A DNA stretch of 34,813 nt from Rhizophagus sp. LPA8_4_AMF (Eukaryota; Glomeromycota; Glomeromycetes; Glomerales; Glomeraceae), in NCBI GenBank assembly GCA_021464525.1, contig JADRCO010000394.1, positions 1-34,813 of the forward strand, given 5' to 3'. Made by a program: the position numbers and the translations under genes. Under the pieces are notes generated by a model. It ran no database searches. It was not told the origin of the DNA and was given only the letters and a program-made list of their open reading frames with translations. The stretch's first letter is position 1, and each line of letters opens with the position of its first letter. Positions 21,888-32,540 of the stretch are shown here, in pieces.

Positions 21888-22400
21888 AATGCTGGTTACG
21901 TTTACTGTATTTATTGTATTATTATTATTTATTGGATCAAATAAATTATAGTACTAATCAAATGAAGAAGGACGACAATGAAATGGTAATCTCGAATCTA
22001 TTAGGACAAATTTCCATTCGTAATTACCTTCAAAGTTTCAATCTTTATATAGTATAGTGATTAATTAATTTATGTTCCCTTTATTATCACGAACTAGATT
22101 AAAAAATTGTTCTTTATATAAGTAAATATGAACACTTTACATATATTCTTTGTATCAGCACATTGTATCAGCACATGACTATACACGTGTCAAAATTTTG
22201 TAATATTTCACTTCCCTTAAAAAATAAATTACTAGACAATTAAATGCTTTCTATGAATATCTTTTAAACTTTTATAGTGCGTTTGTATTTATTGATTGTC
22301 ATAAACAAATTTGTTCTTTGAATAATGAAGCATGTTTCAAATTGGGTATAAAAAATTTTGAAATAATCGACAACTAATCGACAATAATTCACCATTGCTG
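21888..22400. other. Intergenic interval downstream of App1-like gene
   Basis: About 500 bp of AT-rich sequence, presumably containing the App1 3' UTR (AATAAA-like ATCAAATAAATTATAG near 21936-21951). No gene seen. A direct repeat, GTATCAGCACAT, occurs twice at about 22154-22177. Confidence 0.4.
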
Positions 22401-22690
22401 TCTTCCTTGGTTCTAAACTTGCGAAGGTTTGAACTCATATGGAAGTATTTCGTCAGCTTTCAGAAGAAAAGTTTACAAAATGTTGATCTAGAGACGAAAC
22501 CATTGAGACTTTCCGAAGAATCGACCATATCATCGACTCTCGGAAGTCCTTCTTTGTGATGCTATTCAGTTCCCGATAGTCAACACAAATCGTAGTTTTC
22601 CGTTTTCTCCGCAGTACTTGCGCAGTCCAAAGATCAAAATGTTGGACGATCCCGACTTTCAAGAATCGGATAATGCTGATCAATTTTTTT
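22400..22690 (-). mobile_element. Fossil Ty3/gypsy-like reverse-transcriptase fragment
   Basis: A short minus-strand stretch matches the reverse-transcriptase part of an LTR retrotransposon polyprotein, recognisable by the CVDYRELN motif followed by a TKKD word. Only about 0.25-0.3 kb remains and no LTRs, gag, protease, RNase H or integrase parts are seen nearby. The element is broken and clearly old. Family assignment (Ty3/gypsy, Metaviridae) is by motif only. Confidence 0.7.
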
Positions 22691-23084
22691 TTGTTAACAA
22701 GAAAATTATCTTCTATCCTTAGTTACAGTGGTACACGTAGAAAGGAAATAAATCTAAAATTAGAAAACACATCTATTTTAAAAAAATCGTTTCATTATTT
22801 CGTATCAATGATGAATGATCCGTGAACTTTTTCTTTTGCTTTCGTTTACGTTATTATTAAACAAAAAAATTACAAAATGTATTCATGAAAACATGGTAGT
22901 GTTCAATATCAGGTAGAATTTTTATATCGTAAATAATTAATCTATGATATTATATTTAGTTTTAATCATTTTTAAAATCATTTATTTAAATAAAGGAATA
23001 TGTTTCAACTTTTCATATTAATTCAACTGCCGAAGAAGAATATAATAAGACAGATGATAGAGTAATTTATATGGAATATTTGGA
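22691..23084. other. Spacer between retroelement fossil and kinase pseudogene
   Basis: AT-rich sequence with no supported gene. Its right part (from about 22995) may be a decayed 5' exon or promoter of the kinase pseudogene, but no family pattern is readable there. Confidence 0.35.
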
Positions 23085-24335
23085 AAAAGAAAAGAAATAT
23101 ATGGAACATGTTGGGAATGTAAAGAACCTGGCACAGGAGAATTGTGGTGTCAATCTTGTAATGCCAAAAGATTTAAGGAAAATTTTAAAAATTGGACTAG
23201 TGGAAATAAATATATTGATGAATTAATCCAAAATTCACAACTTAATGCTGTAAGTGGTAAGAAAATGTCTTGAATGGATACCTTTTGAAGATTTACAAGA
23301 TATTACTTAAATTAATAGGAGGTTTTGGTAAAGTTTATTCAGTTATATGGACTAAAGGATTTATTATTTATTGGGATATTGACGACCAAGAATATTATAG
23401 AACTGATGTTAAAGTTGCATTAAAAAGCTTGGATGATTCTTTCGACATGAGTATAGATTTGTTAAATGAGGTAATTTATTAAATAATTTTCCTAGATCTT
23501 TCACGCAAATATTAATTTTTTCAACGTCATATTGTACTAGATCAAATCTTACCTTCACATGTATACTTGGGATATTATTCAATATGGAATAACTCAAGAT
23601 CCAAATACTAAAGAGTATATGATGGTTTTAGAATATTGTGAACATGGAAATTATATAGATATAAAGTTAAAAATTCAGTACTCATTTCATATAGCAAGAG
23701 GACTTCAAATATCCATGATGCTAAAAAATCATGGAGACCTTCATATAGGAAATATATTACTTAATATATATCGTAATCATGCAGTATATATGTGATTTAG
23801 GATGTGCCGACAAGCAAATAATGACAAGGAAGAAAGAGGTTTTGGAGTATTACCTTATATGACACCAGAAATTTTACGTGGACACTAATATACAAAAGCA
23901 GCTGATATTTATTCATTTGGAATACTAATGAATGAATTAATGTCTGAAGAAACTCCTTATAGTAATATTCCTCATGATCATACGTTAACTGTTGGGATAT
24001 GTAAAGAACTTGGACCAAATTCCGAAGATATTCCAAAACCACTCGCAGATTGGATCGTTAAATGCTGGGATGCTAAAGCGGAAAATAGACTAACTGCTAA
24101 AGAATTATCCCAAAATTAAGAAAATGGAGAAATGAAATAAGAGACATGAATGGAAATTTTTATTCCCAAATAAAAGTATACGATGAAATTACTGTAAGAC
24201 ATAAATATAAAAAAAAAAGATTAAATAATGAAATATATCTAAAAATACAGAAACTCACCCTCAAGCAATCTATACTAGTAGACTGTTAAGTTTCAAAAAT
24301 CTTCCGGAGCCAGTAAATTCAACCGATTTAGGTAA
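23085..24335 (+). pseudogene. TKL-type protein kinase pseudogene of the Glomeromycotina-expanded family
   Basis: Pieces in the family's order are spread over three frames. A CWECKEPGTGELWCQSCNAK zinc-ribbon-like module starts at 23109; then come NWTSGNKYIDELIQNSQL, EWIPFEDLQDIT and IGGFGKVYSVIW (glycine loop, about 23317). These are followed by VALK (beta-3 lysine, about 23413), ITQDPNTKEYMMVLEY, HGDLHIGN (about 23732), CDLGCAD, PYMTPEIL and ADIYSFGILMNEL, with a YTSRLLSFKNLPEP tail near 24270-24310. It is a host gene, not a transposon. Frame changes lie near 23310, near 23793 and near 24118, and an in-frame TAA sits at 23886-23888. The HRD arginine is glycine and the DFG phenylalanine is leucine, so even an intact version would be a doubtful kinase. 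Relatives are numerous in Rhizophagus, so loss is probably tolerated. Confidence 0.8.
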
Positions 24336-24975
24336 TTTTCAATTTATTTATCTATATAAAGATCCTCTATTATTTATAGATGGTATATTTTTTTAACTTT
24401 TTTTTATTAAATTTCAGTTTCGGAGTGTTTTGATTGCGTGATTGATGAATAAAATTGTTATAATAATTATATCTAGAAGAAATTTCGCCATAGTTCATCA
24501 TAATTCAAACTTTTATGTACATGTATTTAATCAATCTTTCAATTGACTGCCTTTTATGCAAATGCCATAAATTGGTTTCAATATTAAGGAGTCATTAATG
24601 TTGATTATTCACATTAACTCTTGATATAATCGTTGATGATATTGGAAAGTTGATGGGAGATTTTCTAGTATTGAATATTTCTTCGAATTTCGATTAACTG
24701 ACCACTGTGACGGATTTATTTACATAATTAACTTAGTCAGCTTAATACCTTTATTTGGCGTGTCAATTTTATTCTATTAATTCCTTGAAAATATAATTAT
24801 TATTAAATAATGTACTTTGTCATCGTTCCCCATATAATAATATAAAAAATTTTTAAATTTATTATTCAAATGTTCAATTATTATTTAATTTTATATAAAA
24901 TTTAAAATGTATATTACATATATATAATTAAAATGTAATCCCAAAAAAAAGGAATTAAAGCACTTTTGTAATTGT
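24336..24975. other. Intergenic interval between kinase pseudogene and FAH-family gene
   Basis: Convergent gene ends meet here. AT-rich, with no supported frame. The right edge presumably holds the 3' UTR of the minus-strand enzyme gene. Confidence 0.45.
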
Positions 24976-26340
24976 CTATAATTTAGAATTGTGATTTTCA
25001 TATTCAACCAAATTAGTTAAAGTACCAATTTGTTCAATTTCAATTTCAATTTTATCATTGTGTTGAAGATAAATTGGAGGTTTTCTAGTATATCCAACAC
25101 CTATAAATTCAAAAAATATATTTTCTTTTTCAGTTTAATTAACAAATTCTTATTAAATCAAACATCATTGTTAATTAAAAACTATACCTTGAGGAGTTCC
25201 TGTTAAAATTAAAGAACCAGCTTGTAATGTAGTGCCTTGACTTAAAAAACTAATTAATTCAGCTACATTAAAAATCATATCAGATGTATTTGAATCTTGT
25301 AATAATTGATTATCGTTAAGTTTTGTTCTTATTCTTAATGAATTTGGATCTTTTATAATCGAAGGTGAGACTAATTGTGGTCCAATTGGACAAAATGTAT
25401 CAAATCCCTATAATTAAGAAAACAATCAAATAAACAAGTGAAAAAAAAAACCAAACGAAGTATATATTTGTAAATAACATATTTACCTTCGAAAAACACC
25501 ATTGACCAGATCCAAGTTTACTATCTAAATTATAAAATAAATTAATTTATTTAAATAATTCATAGAAATTTCTTAAAGAAATTAATTAACACCTTGCCAT
25601 TTCCTAGCGGAAACATCATTTGACGCAGTATAACCCAAAACATATTGTAAAGCATCTTCTTTACTAACATCTTTACAATCTTTACCAATTATCACAGCTA
25701 ATTCAGCTTCATAATCAACTTGATTATTAGAAGCTATAGTAGGTATTCTAATTTTATCAAAAGGATTTTGTAAACTAGATGATGGTTTTATAAATAATAT
25801 TGGATTTTTTGGTATTGGTTTTGATGTTTCTATTGCATGTTCTCGATAATTCAATCCAATACATCGAATTATTGGAATTTTTGATGGTTCTAATGGTGTT
25901 AATAACTAAAAATTATAAATAAAACTCCTTTAATTTTATTAATTATACTTAATTATTAAAAGAGAGACATTAAAATTTTTAAATTTTAAAAAATCGAATT
26001 ACTTTTTTGACTTTGATCGTCTTGTCCGTAATATTTATTATTTCTTCCGTAAGAACATCTCCTTGAATTATATTGGCTTTTAATTCCGAAATGGGCGGTA
26101 AAAATCCATTCGAATCAACAATAGGTTGACCCGAATATGATTTATCATCTTCACCTATGAATCTATTCATAAAAGGATTTTAATAATCAAAATAACAAAA
26201 TTAATTAATTAATTAAAAAAAAAATAAATTTCATTACCGAATTAATCTAGTCCAACCAGTCTAAATAACAATAAAGAACATAAATATATTATTTTTTCAA
26301 TTACTTTTAATTAAAAAAAAAAACAAACCTGAGAAACCAT
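24976..26340 (-). CDS. Fumarylacetoacetate hydrolase (FAH) family protein, FAHD2-like, seven exons
   Basis: Predicted 296-aa enzyme. Minus-strand exons: 26340-26329, 26260-26238, 26162-26003, 25905-25593, 25524-25487, 25407-25188 and 25100-24976, all GT-AG with consistent phases. The first exon codes only MVSQ and the second is a 23-nt microexon. The C-terminal FAH fold starts with IIRCIGLNY (about 77-85). Metal ligands of the family are visible as E131 and E133 in VDYEAELAVIIG and D162 in SNDVSARKWQ. Then come GFDTFCPIGPQLV and LTGTPQGVGYTRKPP, as in human FAHD2A. Family members hydrolyse C-C bonds or decarboxylate 2-oxo acids with Mg2+/Mn2+; the exact substrate cannot be read here. An in-frame TAG upstream fixes the ATG in this frame, so no mitochondrial presequence is apparent. 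Confidence 0.9.
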
Positions 26341-26523
26341 TCTTGAAGAAGAAAATTTTCGTTTAATCAAAGTAATGGTTTGTAAACCGCAACTAAGGGG
26401 CAGGAAATTATAAAATCTTGGCTTAATTTTGTTTATTTCACGAAAGAAATACATGCGTCAAAAATATTAAAAAAGCAAACAGAGAAAAAATTTCATTTTT
26501 ATCATCTGATAATCTTGTGATAT

Positions 26524-26529
26524 CACGTG
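26524..26529. promoter_or_regulatory. CACGTG E-box upstream of the FAH-family gene
   Basis: The palindrome TCACGTGA at 26523-26530 is the canonical bHLH binding site, about 185 bp before the predicted ATG. CACGTG also occurs near 2866 and 31390 without a gene, so chance is possible. Confidence 0.25.
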
Positions 26530-27593
26530 AAACAGCATTTAACTACGTGGATTTACGAACGTGAAATTAACGACCATGAAATTATAACTCCTATAAATTC
26601 CACTTAACTTAACCAAACGTTAATTAGCATTAAAATGCTTTTTGTAAGAATCGAGCCGCACTTTAATCATTATAGTAGTAAATTATTTATATTTTATAAC
26701 GGTCCATTGTTTGTATGCACATTAACAAGTTGGCAGTGTGGTGTAACTACTTGGAACATCCAAACCTATGAATTCAGCATCCGATCTCGTCCTTACACAA
26801 ATAACACAACAGATGCGAATTATGAAAAAGTACGTATTATTTAATTTTCGTGGAGAACATATAGGAGTTAATTATGAGTGACTGTGATCCGGTACCCGAC
26901 GCATTCATTGCTGGACGACTTTATGATTGTCCGAATAGAATCTTGCCATTCTCGATAAAAAACGAATGTTATATCAAATATTTCAAGTTAGATTCTATTG
27001 AAAATGGGATGCTTAACAGAAAATAAAAAATAATTCTTAGTTTGGTGAATGAAGATGTAAAATTTGGCTTTATCAAGAAATGACACTAAATTAACACTTA
27101 TACACAGTAAATAAAACGGAATTAACTTAGTTCAGACATTGAATCGCTTTTAATCGAGGAGTTAAATTGAGAAATTAATTCGAGCTTATTACAGTAAAAA
27201 GTAAACCCGATAAATAAGATATTCTACGTCTAATAAACAAATTCTTAATTTATAATTCATGTAATTATAGTCATATTTTCTAAAGGCTTATCCAAACATC
27301 AAAAGGAGCCTCCTAATTTTTTTTTATCAAACGAAATTTTCGTTTGTAATGTAGATGATAATAAACTATTCCATAATACTAAAATGTCGTAGACTATTTC
27401 CTACATTCTTATCGATGATTACTATGAAACTATATTCCATGGCCATTTTATTCATATTCGTTCTTTTTATATTATATTAAACATATTACGGAAACGTTTA
27501 ATGTAACTTGCATTTTTTTTTTTTTTATAAAGCGTCTCTATTTGAACATTTGAAAATCAATATCTGAAACATAATACAAAAGCCAAAAATTAC

Positions 27594-27665
27594 ATACTCT
27601 GTATTTTAATTGTATTTGTCCAAAAAATATACTCTGTATTTTAATTGTATTTGTCTCAAAAAATT
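27594..27665. repeat. 35-bp tandem duplication, nearly identical
   Basis: Copy 1 starts at 27594 and copy 2 at 27629, each beginning ATACTCTGTATTTTAATTG and ending in TTTGTC plus an A run. They differ by about one or two bases, so the duplication is recent relative to the other repeats here. Confidence 0.85.
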
Positions 27666-28258
27666 TCTGATTTCAAATTGGTGACACAAATTTTAGGAAA
27701 ACATCCCGGCTAATAAAAAGAAACTAAAAAAGCGTATAAACCCTAAAAAAATTTTGATCATGGTGATATTTCGGGACTCCGGACTATATTTAGTGATAAA
27801 GTCATAAAAAAGAAAAAATCTATACTGATGTATACATGCTGTTGTGTAAATTATAAATTTTGTAATTCATAATAATTCATAGATGATATAAGATAAGTAT
27901 TTGTTATATAAACCCACCAAGATTCTGTTGATTCTCCATAATACACACACATCTTAGAAATTTTAACACAAAATAATAAATTTACAAAAATTACTTTTTT
28001 AAAAAATCTCTTTTTTCGAATGAATTTTGACTACCAAATTCTTTTAAACTTAATAAAATTGTTAAATAGATAATATATATACATTATATAAAAATAAATT
28101 TAAATGAAAATTTATTTCTTAAAATTTAAATTTTATACATTTAAAGAAAAATTTAAAGATCGCGTCTTCGCGCATTTATTAAAATTTTCTTTAATGTTAA
28201 AAATTTTAGATTAGAGATTAGAGGCGGAGAAGGTTTCTTTTAGTTCGAAGACGAAAGA

Positions 28259-28341
28259 TGTAAATTTATAATTAATTGAATTTATTGTTTAAAAGGATTA
28301 TAAATTTATAATTAATTATAATTTATAGTTTAAAAGAATAA
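28259..28341. repeat. Two-copy AT-rich tandem repeat, about 42 bp
   Basis: TAAATTTATAATTAATT starts both units (about 28260 and 28303), and each ends in a GTTTAAAAG word. The middle of the units has diverged. Confidence 0.6.
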
Positions 28342-28342
28342 A

Positions 28343-28392
28343 AAGGAAACCAATTCTCCTCTGGAAATATATCCATGAGGAGTTGGTTTTCT
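28343..28392. repeat. Imperfect hairpin-forming inverted repeat
   Basis: AGGAAACCAATTCTCCTC at the left pairs with GAGGAGTTGGTTTTCT at the right around a short loop, with one or two mismatches. It sits immediately before the G-rich minisatellite. Confidence 0.6.
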
Positions 28393-28429
28393 TTTAGTCT
28401 ATTTGGTTTTTTCTAATGCGACGGTAAAT

Positions 28430-28736
28430 GGGTGTCTAATTATTACAGTGGGAGGGTGGGTTTTAAATAATAGTGGGGGAATGGTATTTCTTTAACAATT
28501 TTTCTAATTGGGTGGGAGAGCGGTACTTCTTTAACAATTTTTCTATTGTAGTGGGAGAGGGTAATTTTCTAATTGGGTGGGAGAGCGGTACTTCTTTAAC
28601 AATTTTTCTAATTAGTGGGAGAGCGGTAATTTTCTAATTGTAGTGGGGAAATGATACTTCTTTAACAATTTTTCTAAATGTAGTAATTGTAGTGGGAGAG
28701 TGGTTTTTCTTAATGTATTAGCAGAGGGTGGGTGGA
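28430..28736 (+). repeat. G-rich minisatellite, unit about 38 bp
   Basis: The unit GTGGGAGAGCGGTACTTC followed by TTTAACAATTTTTCTAATTG recurs with insertions and truncations, about seven times. Conserved words are AGTGGGAGAG(C/T)GG and CTTTAACAATTTTTCTA. It is strikingly strand-asymmetric: the plus strand carries runs of three to five G. No open frame runs through it. Confidence 0.8.
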
Positions 28737-30178
28737 GTGATCATTATTTTTTTATTTCGATAATAAAATTATATTTATCAATACTTAATCAAAATAAACG
28801 TGAAACTATAAATTCATTTAATAATATTTTCTTTAAATAATAAAAACCAGTCATATCAGTTGAATTTTTCCAATTGAAATAAAACGTAAAATGAGAGCAG
28901 AATAAACCGAAGTTATTTGAAATAATTATCCTTTTTCACATTATTTTGTGTGAACTTGTTTTGAAATAGGTGAATCTTTTTTTTTTAAGAAACAAATTGT
29001 TCTGAAAACAAAAAATAAAATGCAGTGTTTAAATATTGAATAAAGTACCATTAATTTTGATACATTCATATGATATGTAAATAAAAGCCGGATTGATTGA
29101 TTTATTTGTAGCGTGATATATTTTTTTTCTGGAGATTGAAACCCAAGAAAAGTTTAACCGGTTAATATTAACCGGTTCTAACCTCTACTTCAAATTTTTA
29201 CATTAATAATGTAAAAAAAAAATGGATTCCATTTTTGTTGCGCTTTCGTATGACATTAGCGCGAAAAAAAGATCTGCGGCAGGTATCTAAATTTACAATA
29301 TCGGATATATTTTGTCCCGGATTACTACTTAAGGAATGGTATTTTTTTTATACCTTTACTACGAAAGGTAAAATAAAAGATGTATGCAAATAATATTTTA
29401 TCTCCAAAAAATGCTATATTTATGTCGTTGGGTAGGGAAGAGAAGGGCCAATCATAAATTTTAAAATTGAAGAAAAAAAAAATACTTTGTTTTCACTAAA
29501 TTTACTAAATTTACAGAAGAGTATATTCAAATGGATCACATAAACCTGTTTTTTAAAAAAATTCTAACTCGTTGAAAATTTTTCAATGATACAAATTATT
29601 CAGGAAATTATCTACACAAATTATAACGAACATATTTTAATATTCATTCTTGTTATCTCATTGTTAGATGTTGGAATATGCATATAACAGGTTTTTCTTT
29701 TGGATTTTGACGGTTTACTTACATGCATCTAGGTCACAGGTCTGTGGTTGAAAAAAACAAGTTTATTGACAAAAATGGAACTTCATATGTTGAACAACAG
29801 CAGCCGCGGCAAACGGGAAATTACAAAATAAGCTAATTTCAGGATGTCCGCTACAAAGTCCGCTATTACGAGATTAACTAATGATTAATGATAAAATCAC
29901 CAATAATAAAATGCATAACAATGTAGTTATCATTGAGGTTTTTCCGATTTTGGATCATCTCCTTAGATCTGTAGCGCAGTAAATATTAACCTTTTTCAGA
30001 CTCTATTAATTTCCTTTAATCGAATATAATATTTTCAGAACAATGTATATTTAAATAAAGCCCATTTACAAAAATACGCTCGTTCCTAAGTTTCGTTATA
30101 TTTGTTTTTTTTAATATACTAAACATGTTTAATATATTTTAGTATGTAATCAACCTAAATTACTTCCAATTTAATATA
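28737..30178. other. Gene-free interval
   Basis: No frame or splice pattern is supported. It contains the AACCGGTT double palindrome (29156-29177). The 29220-29330 and 29795-29880 stretches are slightly less AT-rich, but no family is readable in them. Confidence 0.45.
29156..29177. promoter_or_regulatory. Perfect 22-bp palindrome of two Grainyhead/CP2-type sites
   Basis: Two copies of AACCGGTT are separated by AATATT, so the whole 22 bp reads the same on both strands. AACCGGTT is the optimal binding site of Grainyhead/CP2 transcription factors, a family that also exists in fungi. No gene is recognised within several kilobases, so a role is speculative. Confidence 0.45.
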
Positions 30179-30862
30179 ATTAATTTGGTGTTTTCACAAA
30201 AGAATGCCTAATTTGGTTTAATGTTTTTCTACTTATGCAGATTTTGAACATATGATTAAAAATATTTCTCACAAAAAAAACAAAAGAATTCCTAATTTAG
30301 TTAATATAATTTTTTTTACCTCTAGTAAACAGGTAATAACTTGATTATTTCACTAGGCTTATTTTTTTAAAAAAAATCTTTATACAGCCAGTGATGTTTC
30401 TTCATGCAAGAGTCCAAATGGTTTGGAGCATATGATTAATTTTTTTTCACAAATAACAAAAGAAAAGTTCAATTTGGAATATCTTTATTAATAAAAAGAA
30501 GATTCTTGAAAGAACCTTTACTTTTTTAAAATTAATTATTATTAATGCAACCAGCCATTTTGCTTCCATGCAAGAGCTCAAATGATTTTGAACATATGAT
30601 TATATCCTTTATTCTTACAGAGAAACAAAAGAAAGCCTGATTTGGTTAATTGAATATATAATACTTCTTGGCAAAAGGTAATTCGTTCTAATTTTATTAT
30701 TAATGACTTTATTTGTTTATCTAATATCCTGCAACATGACAATTGAACAGGTCTATTTTTTTTTTTATTATTAATTTCTTGCATGAGCTCAAATGATTTG
30801 AACTTATATGATTAATTCTATTTTTTTTTTTTCATTAAAACCCTGATTTGATTAATTGTAAA
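30179..30862. repeat. Five-copy degenerate repeat, spacing about 165-210 bp
   Basis: Four copies begin with an ATGCA-type word at 30235, 30404, 30568 and 30780, followed by a (C)AAATGATTTTGAACATATG-like stretch and, about 40 bp on, by ACAAAAGAAAGCCTGATTTG-like sequence. A fifth, partial copy of the second half is at about 30190-30222. Spacings are 169, 164 and 212 bp. CAGCCA precedes the copies at 30404 and 30568. No frame is kept across copies. Confidence 0.75.
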
Positions 30863-32276
30863 TTTTCTAAATAGAGTTTTTATTCTTCTCTTTAGAACCA
30901 TACATATTTTTGCCCCAACATTTTTTTTCTTTTAGCAATTTAATTGATTATTCTTTTTGTTACGCGTTTCACCAATTTTAACTTCTCCCTATTTCATTCC
31001 CATTTAGCATAATTCATTGACTTTGATTTGAAGGATATTGTACCTCTTTATTATCACCATAAAGAAGGGAGGAGGGTAGAGTAAATATCGGTCACCAAAA
31101 AATCAATAGTATGTGTACCCCCCTAAAATTATTGCGCATCCCGTTAGGAAAATTTCTTCTGATATCAATAGTTTTTTCCTTGTACGTAATAACGGTCCAC
31201 GCAACCTTCTTATTTTTATTAGAAAATTTGAATTTTGAACATTTTATTCATTTGAATCTAAATTTGTATTTAAATATGATCAAGAAATACTCTTTTTTTT
31301 AAAAAAAAAAAATAAATAAATAAATTAAATTTAATATAAAGAATTTATGCTGGTCCTATCAGAATTATGAAAACGATGGTTTGTTGGTCACGTGAATTAA
31401 ATTCCGCAGCTATCTATGTATGCAATCAGATTCCAAGATTCAATTTCTCCAGCTCTTCATAATACCGCAGTATGCGTGAATAGTCGCTCTTTCGATGTTC
31501 TTATACTCTTATTTACATAATCTTAGAAACAAAATATTTATATTACGTAAAATCTTATGCACACAGCCATATCGAATAAGGTATTTTAAGTTCTGAGTCG
31601 ACATCTTGGTTACAAATTGCATTAGACGTCCCGTACATTTAAGTACGGCGGAGTGGAAGTAACGGAAGAACTTCGTCGGGATATTGCACATTAAGATTTA
31701 AAAACGAAAATTTCGTTATGTAGTGTAATCATTTGTCAATATAATATATAGAGTCTTACATAATGTGCAAAATTGCGTTAGCGTATCTGCGTATGCAAAA
31801 GTTTAATACACATAGGTACTTAATTTGATTTGATTTTGACCAGATACAATATGTCGACGAATAAAGTTTCATGATTACTACTTACCAGTAATCAATAATC
31901 AACATTTTATGATATGATTTGTAGTGGTCCAAGCCAACTGAACACGATCTCATCACGGAAATCAATCAACGCGAACTCAAATTTACAATGATAAAATTTA
32001 ACATTTTTTATATATAAAATTATTAAGGAATCCTTTTTTATTAATAGCACACATAAAGCATAGAGCATATCGAATAAATACTTGTTGCTAACATCATACC
32101 CTTTTATTTATTAGCCAAAAATCAAATCGAATAAAGAAAAGAGTGTTAAATATAATTTTTATTGTTAATAAAATAACATACGGTATACTGTATGTAATGT
32201 CAATAATTCATTAAGTTCTCATCATATCTTCCCACATCCTTCTATAAATGCTTCCACTTCTATTAACATTGTCTTT
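30863..32276. other. Gene-free interval
   Basis: Frames at 31111-31302 (+) and 31509-31691 (-) show no family pattern. A T8A12 palindrome is at 31293-31312 and a hairpin with CCGTAC/GTACGG arms at 31631-31648. Nothing else is seen. Confidence 0.45.
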
Positions 32277-32284
32277 TCTACACT

Positions 32285-32532
32285 AGAGATGCAACCAAAA
32301 CTATTTATAATTTAGCCAGGCGAAACTGGACGAAACTAAATATTAGCAAACCATTTTCTCCTTTTTTTGTATTTGATATTATTCTAATATATCATAATAT
32401 AATTATAATAAGTATGTTCTTTTTACAATAGATTTGTTTTATTTATAATAAAAATTTTATTTATTTGAAAAAGGCGAAATTGATAGCTTAATCCTCATTT
32501 TTTTTCAAGATTAGGTTTTGTTTGCATCCCTC
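32285..32532. mobile_element. hAT-like MITE with terminal inverted repeats and 8-bp target duplication
   Basis: The left end reads AGAGATGCAACCAAAAC and the right end, on the opposite strand, GAGGGATGCAAACAAAAC. Flanking 8-mers TCTACACT (32277-32284) and TCTACATT (32533-32540) match at seven of eight bases. An 8-bp duplication and RGRGATGCAA-like ends are typical of the hAT superfamily. The 248-bp element encodes nothing and must have moved with a transposase made elsewhere. Internally, GGCGAAA words occur at both sides. Confidence 0.65.
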
Positions 32533-32540
32533 TCTACATT

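Larger units (their letters stand above)
26341..28260. other. Left part of the gene-poor right half
   Basis: No gene is firmly supported. The 69-codon frame at 26635-26844 and a 50-codon frame at 26874-27026 are in phase if a 34-nt GT...AG gap is removed, but that is shorter than any intron in this window, so I do not call a gene. A CACGTG E-box at 26524-26529 lies about 185 bp upstream of the FAH start. A 35-bp tandem duplication is at 27594-27665. Confidence 0.45.

Noticed and set aside
26635-27026. Two consecutive plus-strand frames that would join in phase across a GT...AG gap
   Set aside because: The gap is only 34 nt, shorter than any intron in this window (62 nt or more), and no protein family is recognised.
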